From NCBI GenBank assembly GCA_030432925.1, contig JAUILT010000017.1, positions 1 through 40,277 on the forward strand: DNA of 40,277 nucleotides. Reading direction: 5' to 3'. The DNA comes from Bdellovibrionia bacterium. GTDB taxonomy: Bacteria > Bdellovibrionota > Bdellovibrionia > Bdellovibrionales > UBA1609. Below, in pieces: positions 8,556-17,013 of this stretch. A program made the position numbers and the translations under genes. The notes beneath the pieces were generated by a model. That model did not search any database. It was not told the DNA's origin and saw nothing but the letters and a program-made list of their open reading frames with translations. Within the stretch, counting starts at the first letter, position 1; every line of letters starts with the position of its first letter.

Positions 8556-9652
8556 ACGTTTCTATTTTTATTATTCTATTTTTGAGTTTATTTTTAACTA
8601 TTTCTTGTGATTTTTCTCAAAAGAAAGATCCTTTTCATTCATCGATGGTTCAAGAAGAAAAGGTAAAATATGCCTGCCCCATGCACCCTCAAATTATCTC
8701 AAACCAACCGGGACAGGTATGCTCTATTTGCGGAATGAATTTGGTTCCTATACAGGAAGAAGAAGGGGGCATTGTTGAGAATGCAAAAAATGACAAGCCA
8801 GAGGGTCGAGAGCAGGTGAGGTTGAGTGAATATAAAAAACAGCTTATTGGGATTCGAACTGAAAAAGTGATAAAAAGGGATTTGGTTGAAATTATTTCTG
8901 CTCCCGGGCGTATGGCGTTTGATCCAGAGCTATTTACGGCACAGACAGAGTATATTGAGGCTTTAAAACAGTTGGGTCGTGTTCAGAACTCACCTTTGGA
9001 GGAGGTAAAAAAAAGCACACGTGAAATGGTTCATTCAGCAAAAACTCGGTTAAAGGTATTGGGGCTCTCAGATTCTGAAATTAAAAAGCTTCATAAAACT
9101 GGATCTGCTTCAAGAGGCTTAATTTTAGGGGAAGGGCGGCAAAGATTGGTGTATGCAGAGGTTTTTGAATCAGAATTAGGAAAAGTAAGAAAAGGTCAAA
9201 AGTCTGTAGTTCGAGGAAACTTTGGAAATAGACCTCACCTTGAGGGTGAAGTGATTGCAGTGGACCAACTGATAGACCCCAAGTCCAGAACAGCAAAAGT
9301 TCGTATCAGTATTACTGATGAAAATATTGTGCTTCCTCCACAGGCCTTTGTCAGTGTGGATATTGTTATTCCTCTTGGCAATCATCTGAGCGTGAGTAAA
9401 TCATCAATTTTGAACAATGGAAAGGATACTTTTGTATTTAAAAAAGTTGCAGAAGGGGAGTATCGCCCTGTGAAAGTAACGTCTTCTGATCAAACTAGAG
9501 ATTTTGCTATTTTGTATGCAGGAGTATCAAATGGAGATCAGGTTGTTTCTAAGTCTCACTTCTTGTTGGATTCAGAATCTCGATTGAAATCTGTTTTTGA
9601 AAAATACAAATTCTCTTCAAAGCAAGAGAGTCACTCTGAGCATAGTCACTGA
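8552..9652 (+). CDS. cusB: RND efflux periplasmic adaptor (CusB-like) with heavy-metal-binding domain
   Basis: 366 residues. The N-terminus is hydrophobic and ends TISC (Cys19), so it may be a lipoprotein, although the lipobox is imperfect. Residues 40-67 form a heavy-metal-binding domain: YACPMHPQIIS, then CSICGMNLVPI (C42, H45, C57, C60). Then come the membrane-fusion-protein parts: a coiled hairpin about 125-165, a lipoyl/barrel region with VYAEVFESELGKVRKGQ and VIAVDQLIDPKSRTAKVR, and a membrane-proximal end. The tail SHSEHSH is His-rich. It links the inner-membrane pump to the TolC-like duct and probably hands over Cu(I)/Ag(I). It is coupled to both neighbours. Confidence 0.9.
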   Translation: MNVSIFIILFLSLFLTISCDFSQKKDPFHSSMVQEEKVKYACPMHPQIISNQPGQVCSICGMNLVPIQEEEGGIVENAKNDKPEGREQVRLSEYKKQLIGIRTEKVIKRDLVEIISAPGRMAFDPELFTAQTEYIEALKQLGRVQNSPLEEVKKSTREMVHSAKTRLKVLGLSDSEIKKLHKTGSASRGLILGEGRQRLVYAEVFESELGKVRKGQKSVVRGNFGNRPHLEGEVIAVDQLIDPKSRTAKVRISITDENIVLPPQAFVSVDIVIPLGNHLSVSKSSILNNGKDTFVFKKVAEGEYRPVKVTSSDQTRDFAILYAGVSNGDQVVSKSHFLLDSESRLKSVFEKYKFSSKQESHSEHSH

Positions 9653-9659
9653 GGCATCA

Positions 9660-12600
9660 ATGTTAAAAAATGTGATTTCCATATGTGCAAAAAATAGATA
9701 TCTCACTCTGATAATTTTAGCAGTTTTTGTTGGTATGGGCGTGCAATCCATGTTCAATATCAACATTGATGCAATCCCCGATCTTTCAGACACTCAGGTG
9801 ATCGTATACTCTCAATGGAATGTAAGCCCTGATATCATTGAAGACCAGGTAACGTATCCTATTGTGACAAGTTTGTTAGGGGCTCCTAAGGTCAAGGATA
9901 TCCGAGGTATCTCTACCTTTGGAGCCTCCTTTGTTTACGTTATTTTTGAAGATGGAACAGATCTTTATTGGGCTCGGTCAAGAGTTATAGAGTATCTTTC
10001 AAAAATTCGAAGTGTTGTTCCTGAGGAGGTGCAGATAGAGTTAGGTCCAGATGCTACAGGTGTCGGTTGGATTTATCAGTATGCGCTAGTAGATGAAAGT
10101 GGAAACAATACTCTTGATGAATTGCGATCTTTTCAGGATTGGTTTTTGAGGTATCAACTGCAGTCAATAGACGGTGTTGCTGAAGTTGCAAGTTTCGGTG
10201 GCTATCAAAAGCAGTTTCAGGTGTTGGTTCATCCAGAAAGATTAAGAGCTTATGGTATCCCTCTTCAAAGTGTGGCCAAGGCAATTAGAGAGGGGAATAA
10301 CGAAACTGGGGCAAAGGTAATAGAGTCATCTGGAACTGAGTACATGGTTCGGCTCAAGGGCTATGCAAAAAATATAGAGCAAATTGAAAATATTGTGATT
10401 TCATCTTCAGAGTCTGGAGTTCCTATTTCTATTAAAAATGTGGCTCAAGTTGTAGAAGGGCCAGCAATGAGGAGAGGTGTTGGTGATTTAGACGGTAAGG
10501 GAGACACTGTTGGCGGAATTGTGATTATGCGCTATGGAGAAAATGCCTATGATGTGATCCAAAACGTAAAACGAAAGTTGAGTGAACTCAGTCATTCTTT
10601 GCCAGTTGGTGCAAAAGTTGTTGAAACCTATGATCGCAGTGAGCTGATAGTTCATTCAGTTCAAACTCTGGTCAAAGAACTTTCTATAGAAATGTTGGCT
10701 GTGGGAATAGTGATCCTTGTATTTCTATTACATTTTCCGAGTGCTATAATACCCATTATTGTTTTGCCTTCGGCAGTAATAATAAGCTTTATTATTATGA
10801 GGCTGTTTAATATTTCAGCTAATATCATGTCGTTGGGAGGAATTGCCATATCCATTGGAGCTATGGTGGATGCTGCAATTGTCGTGGTTGAAAACTGCCA
10901 TAAAAAAATGGAACATTGGTTAAGACACCCCGATGGGAGAAACCGCCTTGATGTGGTGATAGAAGCTATTGGAGAGGTGGGAACCTCAAGCTTTTATTCG
11001 CTTCTAGTGATCGCTATTTCGTTTTTACCTATTTTTGCCCTAGAAGATCAAGAAGGTCGGCTTTTTAAACCTCTGGCCTACACTAAGACTTTAGTAATGA
11101 TTCTAGCAGCAGTGCTGTCGGTAACCTTAGTTCCTGCCTTGATAGCCTTATTTTTCTCTCAGAAAAAACAAGAGATACAACAGAAAAATATGAGTTTTCT
11201 GAAGCGCATGTTCTCTGGCATTTACAGGTCTGAAGAGGATCACCCTATCAGCCAATTTTTGTTTAAAACGTATACTCCAGTTGTCAATTATGTTGTTGAA
11301 AAACGGGTGGCAGTGATTGTTTGTGCTGTTTTGGTGGTGTTGGCAACGACACCTATTTATTTTCTTTTAGGAAAGGAGTTTATGCCCCCTCTCAATGAGG
11401 GAACAGTTCTCTATATGCCAACAACGATGCCAGGACTATCCATTGGCGAAGCCAGCCAACTTTTACAAAGACAAGGCGAAATACTTAAAAGTTTTCCTGA
11501 AGTAAAATCTGTACATGGTAAAGCCGGGAGAGCGGATACTGCGACAGACTCGGCTCCTTTGACCATGATGGAAACTGTGATTCAACTGAAAGACTCCAGT
11601 CAGTGGAGGGAGGGGAGGGACTGGAAAACTTTAGTTCAAGAAATGAATGAAGCCATGAACTTTCCAGGTCTTACGAACGCATGGACTCAGCCTATAAAAG
11701 GTCGAATTGATATGTTGACTACAGGAATTCGTACTCCAGTGGGCATTAAAATATCTGGTGGAGACCTAATGCAGATAGAAAAAGTCGGAATTCAGATAGA
11801 AAAAGAAATTCAAAATATTGAAGGTACACGCAGTGTGTTTGCTGAAAGAGTTACCGGAGGATTTTTCTTTGATATCCTATTTGAAAGAGAGAAGCTAGCT
11901 CGTCATGGGATCAGCATCATGAAGGCCCATAGTGATGTGAGCTTGGCATTGGGTGGGAAGAATCTAACCTCTTCGATACAGGGCAGAGAAAGGTATGATA
12001 TTCATCTTCGATATGCCAGAGCTTTTAGAGAGGACTCTGTGGAGATTGAAAAAATACTCTTGGACTCTCCAAAAGGGTATCCAATTCCTCTCTCTGAAGT
12101 GGCTCATATTTCTGTGGCAAGTGGTCCTGGGGTCATCAGAAATGAGAATGGGCTATTGACCTCATACGTTTATGTGGACATTGAGGGCAGTGATGTCGGA
12201 GGGTATGTGGAGCGAGCTAAACAAAGACTTTCTCAGTCAATAGATATGCCTGCGGGTACATCCATTCACTGGAGTGGTCAATTTGAGAGCATTAAAAGAG
12301 TAAGAGACAGAATGAAAGTTCTTCTTCCGATCACTTTAGTATTAATTATTCTTCTTATTTATCTGAATACAGGTTCGGGAATCAAAACCTCTATTGTTCT
12401 TTTATCTATTCCTTTTTCTGCAGTGGGGGCTATTTGGCTGCTTTTTATATTAGATTACAATATGAGTATTGCTGTGTGGGTCGGACTTATTGCACTTCTT
12501 GGAATAGATGCAGAAATGGCGATTTATATGTTGTTATACCTTGATTTGGAATACGAAAAAAAGAAGAAATCTGTAGGCATTAAAAGCTTTGATGAAATTC

Positions 12601-12839
12601 GACAGGTTATTTTGGCCGGTGCTGTGCAACGAGTTCGCCCTAAGGTTATGACAGTATTGACAACATTTTTTGCATTGTTCCCCATTTTACTGGTTTCACA
12701 GGACTCCACAGGAGCTGACGTGATGAAGCGAATGGCAGCTCCTATGGTGGGTGGAATATTTACATCCTTTTTATTGGAGCTGTTGGTATATCCTGCTATT
12801 TATGCCGTGTGGAAAAAATCAAAGTTAGATAAACTTTAA
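9660..12839 (+). CDS. cusA: Cu(I)/Ag(I) RND efflux pump, inner-membrane subunit (CusA-like)
   Basis: 1059 residues from the ATG at 9660, 7 nt after the adaptor stop; in-frame sequence further upstream lies inside cusB. It is a full-length heavy-metal RND transporter with 12 predicted membrane segments and two large periplasmic loops. The TM4 stretch is GGIAISIGAMVDAAIVVVEN, the CusA/SilA form rather than the DFG-type acidic form of CzcA. The three binding methionines of CusA appear conserved in LYMPTTMPG, APLTMMETV and RIDMLTTG. This supports monovalent Cu/Ag export driven by proton import. It is followed 13 nt later by the cupredoxin-like gene. Confidence 0.95.
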   Translation: MLKNVISICAKNRYLTLIILAVFVGMGVQSMFNINIDAIPDLSDTQVIVYSQWNVSPDIIEDQVTYPIVTSLLGAPKVKDIRGISTFGASFVYVIFEDGTDLYWARSRVIEYLSKIRSVVPEEVQIELGPDATGVGWIYQYALVDESGNNTLDELRSFQDWFLRYQLQSIDGVAEVASFGGYQKQFQVLVHPERLRAYGIPLQSVAKAIREGNNETGAKVIESSGTEYMVRLKGYAKNIEQIENIVISSSESGVPISIKNVAQVVEGPAMRRGVGDLDGKGDTVGGIVIMRYGENAYDVIQNVKRKLSELSHSLPVGAKVVETYDRSELIVHSVQTLVKELSIEMLAVGIVILVFLLHFPSAIIPIIVLPSAVIISFIIMRLFNISANIMSLGGIAISIGAMVDAAIVVVENCHKKMEHWLRHPDGRNRLDVVIEAIGEVGTSSFYSLLVIAISFLPIFALEDQEGRLFKPLAYTKTLVMILAAVLSVTLVPALIALFFSQKKQEIQQKNMSFLKRMFSGIYRSEEDHPISQFLFKTYTPVVNYVVEKRVAVIVCAVLVVLATTPIYFLLGKEFMPPLNEGTVLYMPTTMPGLSIGEASQLLQRQGEILKSFPEVKSVHGKAGRADTATDSAPLTMMETVIQLKDSSQWREGRDWKTLVQEMNEAMNFPGLTNAWTQPIKGRIDMLTTGIRTPVGIKISGGDLMQIEKVGIQIEKEIQNIEGTRSVFAERVTGGFFFDILFEREKLARHGISIMKAHSDVSLALGGKNLTSSIQGRERYDIHLRYARAFREDSVEIEKILLDSPKGYPIPLSEVAHISVASGPGVIRNENGLLTSYVYVDIEGSDVGGYVERAKQRLSQSIDMPAGTSIHWSGQFESIKRVRDRMKVLLPITLVLIILLIYLNTGSGIKTSIVLLSIPFSAVGAIWLLFILDYNMSIAVWVGLIALLGIDAEMAIYMLLYLDLEYEKKKKSVGIKSFDEIRQVILAGAVQRVRPKVMTVLTTFFALFPILLVSQDSTGADVMKRMAAPMVGGIFTSFLLELLVYPAIYAVWKKSKLDKL

Positions 12840-12852
12840 TAGTGGAGGTTGT

Positions 12853-13215
12853 ATGAAAAAATATCTATTTATGATTATTTTAACTTTAAGCTTTATGTCT
12901 CTGGCTAAGGAGAACACACAAGAAAAAAGTAAGAAGCCTAGTTATGGGGCGGTTGTTGTCGTTAAGGTTGATAAAAAAGGGTTTACATCTGAAAAACCTT
13001 TGCACTTCAAAAAAGGAGAAAATATCATATTAGATGTCACCCGAATCACTGACAAAACTTGTATGACAGAGATCCAACATCCTAAAACGGGAAATTTGGT
13101 AAAACTACCCCTTAACAAGAAAACCCGAATAGATTTAGGAAGTTATTCAGAGCCTAAAGAAATTCGGTTGCTGTGTGGAATGAATATGACGGCGGGGGTG
13201 ATTTACATTGAGTAA
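12853..13215 (+). CDS. Periplasmic cupredoxin-like protein
   Basis: 120 residues; GGAGG is correctly spaced before the ATG. A signal peptide (1-18, ending LAK) is followed by a small beta-rich domain. The end reads IRLLCGMNMTAGVIYIE, and TRITDKTCMTEIQHP precedes it. This is the TC...CGMxMxxG pattern of short cupredoxin-domain proteins found beside copper pumps. Cys and Met residues in the last loop are the probable copper ligands. It may deliver periplasmic copper to the pump, in place of CusF, which is not seen here (inference). It is the last gene of the efflux cluster. Confidence 0.8.
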   Translation: MKKYLFMIILTLSFMSLAKENTQEKSKKPSYGAVVVVKVDKKGFTSEKPLHFKKGENIILDVTRITDKTCMTEIQHPKTGNLVKLPLNKKTRIDLGSYSEPKEIRLLCGMNMTAGVIYIE

Positions 13216-13283
13216 AGGCCTTCAGGGAGAACGGATTGGAAAATTTATTTCAGTTTGAGGCACTTTTTGCCGATAGATCCTTT

Positions 13284-13760
13284 ATGAACTTCACTCGCCT
13301 GATCTCAACAATTATTTTATTACTGCTTACGGGCTTTATAGGAATGTTTTTTACCAACTGCAGTGAAGTGGGTACCTTTGAAAGTTCGCTTGTAACCCAG
13401 GAGCAGGAGAGTGATGTCTTCAAAATTGGTGATAAAAACGAAGACTCCTTTGAGAAAATCTCTGAGTATGACTTAGAGGTGATTGGCGCTCGATTGAATG
13501 AAGTAGAAATAGATCAGTTGCGACCTTTAAGTGATCTTAATGATCCCAATGTTCGTGACCTTTACTTGTGCCCATCAACGACTAACAAATATCTGATTTG
13601 TCATATACCCGGCCACTTAGATATACCGGCCGAAGAGGGCTGCCTGAGTGTGGAAGCTGTGGAACAACATATGGAGCACGACAGCCTTCTTAAGGATGAA
13701 GTTGGAGATTTCATAGATGCCTATGATTACCTAGGCCCTTGTAGGTCGACAGTATTTTAG
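13284..13760 (+). CDS. Lipoprotein with degenerate CHxPPGN-type C-terminal motif
   Basis: 158 residues from the ATG at 13284, giving a clean lipoprotein signal MNFTRLISTIILLLLTGF with Cys in FTNCSE. A TTG at 13236 has a better Shine-Dalgarno (AGGGAGA) but would put an acidic 16-residue stretch before the signal. The middle is acidic and unstructured. The C-terminus reads LICHIPGHLDIP, a Cys, VEQHMEH and DYLGPC. It resembles a short motif seen in many secreted proteins, ICHIPPGNP...H.I......HL.HGDYLGPC, but has an insertion and substitutions. Function unknown. It is convergent with the permease gene. Confidence 0.65.
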   Translation: MNFTRLISTIILLLLTGFIGMFFTNCSEVGTFESSLVTQEQESDVFKIGDKNEDSFEKISEYDLEVIGARLNEVEIDQLRPLSDLNDPNVRDLYLCPSTTNKYLICHIPGHLDIPAEEGCLSVEAVEQHMEHDSLLKDEVGDFIDAYDYLGPCRSTVF

Positions 13761-13779
13761 CGTCCAGTTTTTGTCTTTT

Positions 13780-14568
13780 TTATATTTTTTTTAAAGCTAC
13801 AGAAGTCAAACCTATGGTGCTAAACACAATAACTAATGAGGCCCCTGCTGGCCAGTCTAGCAAATAGGAACTTAAAATTCCAAGACAACAAAGTGTCATA
13901 GAAAATATCCAAGAAAAAAGCAATCGTCGAGAAAACTTGTATTCAAAAAGAGAACTCACCAGTGCCGGAACAATTAATAAAGAGAACACCAATAATACAC
14001 CTGCTACATGAACAGAGCTGGTAATCACTATGGCAAACAGCGAATAGAACAAGAAGTCCCAAGTCCAGTGTTTGGTTTCTTTAAAACTGGCTTCCAGTAA
14101 GGGTTTTCGAAAAAACCACAGGAGAATACCAACGATCATGTAAATAAGTGTGGTCTTGATAACCATGGGCCAAGTCACCCAAAGTAATTGACCGACCAAC
14201 GCACTTTTGAGGTGTTCGGCCCCATGGCTTAAAAAATCTAGAAGTATAATTACAGAAGCTGAGGCCAGAGCATAGAGAATTCCAATAACAGCCTCTTGAG
14301 AGATCTTTTTATTATAATGGTTTATCCAAGAAAGAAAAAGTGCTGCGACCAGAGTAAAACTGAGGGAGGTGAGGTAGGAAGACAGGCTATCGTGTTCTTT
14401 TCCACTGAGAAAGGCGACCACAGTTCCTAGTGCAGCTACTTGAGCCAAGGAAAGGTCAATAAAGATGACACCTCTTTGTAGAACATGTAGGCCAAAGTAG
14501 CAGTGAATTCCTGCTAAAACAAAAGCCATCACTAATGGAGCTGCCAAAAAAAATATCGCATCAGCCAC
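13780..14568 (-). CDS. Metal ABC transporter permease (ZnuB-like)
   Basis: 262 residues from the GTG at 14568, which has GAGGT upstream and lies 8 nt inside the end of the binding-protein gene; a longer reading from 14610 would overlap more. It has eight or more hydrophobic segments. It carries the ABC-3 family stretches LQRGVIFIDLSLAQVAALGTV and SSVHVAGVLLVFSLLIVPA. Together with the preceding binding protein it would import zinc, manganese or iron; zinc is preferred because of the outer-membrane partner. No ATPase gene follows, and the stop faces the lipoprotein gene. Confidence 0.88.
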   Translation of the reverse strand: MADAIFFLAAPLVMAFVLAGIHCYFGLHVLQRGVIFIDLSLAQVAALGTVVAFLSGKEHDSLSSYLTSLSFTLVAALFLSWINHYNKKISQEAVIGILYALASASVIILLDFLSHGAEHLKSALVGQLLWVTWPMVIKTTLIYMIVGILLWFFRKPLLEASFKETKHWTWDFLFYSLFAIVITSSVHVAGVLLVFSLLIVPALVSSLFEYKFSRRLLFSWIFSMTLCCLGILSSYLLDWPAGASLVIVFSTIGLTSVALKKI

Positions 14569-15475
14569 GATACACCTCGCCTGTCGAACAGTTTTTGATG
14601 CCATTGACAAGAGTCTCTATTAACTCCAAGTAATTAATGGCGCTGGGAGTGGCCTTGACTTCTGTTGGGACGACGGAAATTCCCACTTGAGTGCTTTTTT
14701 GAAGCCGAATGGCAGCATTGGTTTCGAAAAAACTCTCAACAACAATACAAGAAACCTTTTGTTGCTCGATAGTTTTAATTAATTGTAGAATATGTCGGGC
14801 TGAGGGAGGAATTCCAGGTTTTGACTCAATGGCACCAACAAAGTTCAAACCAAAAGATAAAAAAAAGTCATTCAGAGTTTTATGATAACTTATAAATTGT
14901 CCTCCTGGTTTTAGTCGTTTTTCCCAAGTGATCTGACGAGTTCTTAAAGTTTTCAGGTAGGCTGCCGTGGATTTTTTTATGGCTTCGGCTTTTTCAGGAA
15001 AAAGGTGTTGGAATTTGATAGAGAGACCCTCTAGTACTTTTTGGGCTTTGTCCGGGTTAAGGAGATAGTGAGGGTTACCTAACCCATGGATATCTCCCTG
15101 TGACCGGTCTACTTTTCCAGAGACAGCCTCAATGGGGTGAATAAATTGGCTGGCATCAATGTATCCGGATTTGCCCGGAAGTAAATTAGGGTTGCGTGCT
15201 CCCCTCAAAACCAAAGGCAGCCATCCAACTTCCAAGTCTAACCCGACGCTGACGATAGCTTTGGCTTTTCGCACCTTTACCATAAACGAAGGTTTGGCTT
15301 CTACGTAATGAGGGTCCTGAGGGCCTTTAGTGATGGAATAAACTTCAAAATCCGATCCTACAGAATTTTGTATTAAATCTGCAAGTGTTGTGGTGGTTGT
15401 GACAATCAGTGGTCGAGCTTGTGTCAGACCACTGAATACAAGTAAAACTGTGAGGATTAGGTATCTAGTACGCAT
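14561..15475 (-). CDS. Metal ABC transporter substrate-binding protein (ZnuA/TroA family)
   Basis: 304 residues from the ATG at 15475; the upstream in-frame sequence belongs to the overlapping outer-membrane gene. The signal peptide is MRTRYLILTVLLVFSGLTQA. Features of cluster A-I metal-binding proteins include VTTTTTLADLIQNSVG, GPQDPHYVEAKPS, a YIDASQFI loop, GNPHYLLNP, SYHKTLNDFFLSFGL and VESFFETNAAI. Three likely metal histidines are in DPHY, NPHY and SYHK, with an acidic fourth ligand. There is only a short His/Asp loop (DIHGLG), unlike the long His-rich loop of some ZnuA proteins. Its start overlaps the upstream gene by 11 nt and its end the permease by 8 nt, so the three are translationally coupled. 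Confidence 0.9.
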   Translation of the reverse strand: MRTRYLILTVLLVFSGLTQARPLIVTTTTTLADLIQNSVGSDFEVYSITKGPQDPHYVEAKPSFMVKVRKAKAIVSVGLDLEVGWLPLVLRGARNPNLLPGKSGYIDASQFIHPIEAVSGKVDRSQGDIHGLGNPHYLLNPDKAQKVLEGLSIKFQHLFPEKAEAIKKSTAAYLKTLRTRQITWEKRLKPGGQFISYHKTLNDFFLSFGLNFVGAIESKPGIPPSARHILQLIKTIEQQKVSCIVVESFFETNAAIRLQKSTQVGISVVPTEVKATPSAINYLELIETLVNGIKNCSTGEVYRG

Positions 15476-16532
15476 GAGCTGGATGTGCCCCCATACTAAA
15501 GTTAAACTGCAAGGTGCCCCTTTGCTCATTTTCTGCCTCCGCAGGATCGTCAATGAGATCATATTGCAATCGGATGGCCGAGTATTCCGTAGGAATATAA
15601 CCAACAAGAATAGAGTTTTTTTCAGTGGCACCCAGAGAGTCTGTTTTAAAGTTTTGTTGGCCGTATCGAAACTGTGCCCACCAGTTTGTGTCAAATTGAT
15701 AGATCATCCAAGTAGAAAAGGCATTGATAGGGCCCTGTTGAATTCCTGATTCACCGTAACTATTTTGCGCAGCAGATGCATCCAACGTCCACGAGAAAGA
15801 GGTATTTTTGGATTTTTCCACGGGTCGCCATTTATACGTCAGTGAACTATTGTAAATGTGGTTGAACTGATAGTCTTGATCACGACCATGTCCATAACTG
15901 AAGGTCCACTCGAAGGTGGAGGCATCATTAATATCCCAAAGGTTTTTGAGATGGTACAGCCCCATAAGATCATCGTTGGTTCCTGTTCCAAATACATGTT
16001 CATTAGAAGCTTCGTTGGCATGCGCTGAGACTTCCATAAACCACGGAGTAGGAGCCAGGTAGTAGGCACCTAAGCCAGTTTCACTTAAACCATGTTCATG
16101 AAATAAGGCGGATTGAGAAAGAGGAGCGTCAATAAAGTAGAAAGCATGAGTATGGAGTTCATTGTGCTTTCCAAAAGGTAATAGATATTTTCCCACTCGA
16201 AAGGTCACACCGGGAACCTGAAGAGTTTCTACAAAAATCTCTTCAGGTTCAATATGGTATTCCTCCTCACCTCCATGAAGTGTTTCCTCGGCTTTTTCAA
16301 AAGCTAGAGTCACATCACCTCGAAAGTAGGCGTCTAAATTAGACGTTATACGCAACTCTGCCTCCTTCAGGCTCCAACCATTTTTGAACTCAGAATTTGG
16401 AGTATTTCCTTGAGATCCTAACTGATAGTGAATGAGTCCATTCAAACTGATGTCGGGGTTGAGTGGTTTTTGTTGAGCAAATGCAACGGGAAAAGTACAA
16501 AGTAAAGCAAAAGCACAAATAAGATGGTGCAT
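15465..16532 (-). CDS. Outer-membrane barrel protein of the zinc-uptake operon
   Basis: 355 residues from the ATG at 16532, with AGGAGG 5 nt upstream; the GTG at 16538 overlaps that Shine-Dalgarno. The signal peptide ends AFAQ. The rest alternates short amphipathic strands ending in aromatics (SSLTYKWRP, FSWTLDASA, WWAQFRYGQQNF, NSILVGYIP) and loops, typical of a porin-like barrel. The end reads FNFSMGAHPAHAY. Similar proteins with a GAHxAH tail are known beside zinc ABC genes. Loops carry HGGEEEYHIEPEE and HNELHTHAF, possible metal sites. It probably admits or binds zinc at the outer membrane; this is inferred from coupling to the ABC genes. Confidence 0.8.
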   Translation of the reverse strand: MHHLICAFALLCTFPVAFAQQKPLNPDISLNGLIHYQLGSQGNTPNSEFKNGWSLKEAELRITSNLDAYFRGDVTLAFEKAEETLHGGEEEYHIEPEEIFVETLQVPGVTFRVGKYLLPFGKHNELHTHAFYFIDAPLSQSALFHEHGLSETGLGAYYLAPTPWFMEVSAHANEASNEHVFGTGTNDDLMGLYHLKNLWDINDASTFEWTFSYGHGRDQDYQFNHIYNSSLTYKWRPVEKSKNTSFSWTLDASAAQNSYGESGIQQGPINAFSTWMIYQFDTNWWAQFRYGQQNFKTDSLGATEKNSILVGYIPTEYSAIRLQYDLIDDPAEAENEQRGTLQFNFSMGAHPAHAY

Positions 16533-16647
16533 GTTCACCTCCTAAAAATAAAAAAATTCAATAAAATATAAAAAGAAAACAGGGTTACCAAGAGTCTCTT
16601 TGAAAAAACCCGTAACAAAATAAGTCTTTGGAGAAAGGCTCTAAGAG
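16533..16647 (-). promoter_or_regulatory. Upstream region of the zinc-uptake operon
   Basis: AT-rich 115-nt gap where the operon promoter should lie. It contains GTTAC (16585-16589) and GTAAC (16612-16616) in inverted orientation inside GGGTTAC...ACCCGTAAC, a possible regulator site. No match to the enterobacterial Zur consensus was recognised. Confidence 0.3.
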
Positions 16648-17013
16648 TTATATAGGAGGGCCTCGAGCAAAGGATTGGTGAAGATGACCCTTTGTAGCAA
16701 AGAGTATTGTTGTAAAACCCACCCAGTCGGTAAAAGAGGGAGTTATAGTATCAACCAAAGCTTGAGGATTCTCGATGGATTGGACTTGAGAGGTGATCAG
16801 ACAGTATTCGCAACGGTCTGCCAGCTGTTGATCAGAGTGAACCTTGTGTTCATAACCATGAACTTGAGAAACAACAAGGTTGAGGCCGAGTAAAAAAAGA
16901 AAAATAAGCTTTTGGGGCGATGATTTAACGATAGGACTTCTCCAACCGATGTATTCGTTGTTCCAACGGAGGGTGAGTGGAGAATAGGGCTGCGAGTGTT
17001 CCAGTTTTGCCAT
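16648..17013 (-). CDS. Small exported His/Cys protein near zinc-uptake genes, start uncertain
   Basis: The open frame gives 121 residues from the ATG at 17013, but that start overlaps htpX by 89 nt. The protein-like part begins around KSSPQKLIFLFLLGLNLVV, a signal peptide, followed by HGYEHKVHSD, CEYC and a tail HQSFARGPPI. There is no ATG, GTG or TTG between the overlap and the signal peptide. An ATC at 16932 has GGAGAAG just upstream and would start exactly at the signal peptide, so a rare start codon is possible. The His/Cys pattern and RGPP tail resemble small exported proteins accompanying metal transporters. Real gene likely; exact start unknown. Confidence 0.5.
   Translation of the reverse strand: MAKLEHSQPYSPLTLRWNNEYIGWRSPIVKSSPQKLIFLFLLGLNLVVSQVHGYEHKVHSDQQLADRCEYCLITSQVQSIENPQALVDTITPSFTDWVGFTTILFATKGHLHQSFARGPPI

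Noticed and set aside
16533-16647. Zur box before the zinc operon
   Set aside because: No match to the known Zur consensus; only a weak GTTAC/GTAAC inverted repeat.
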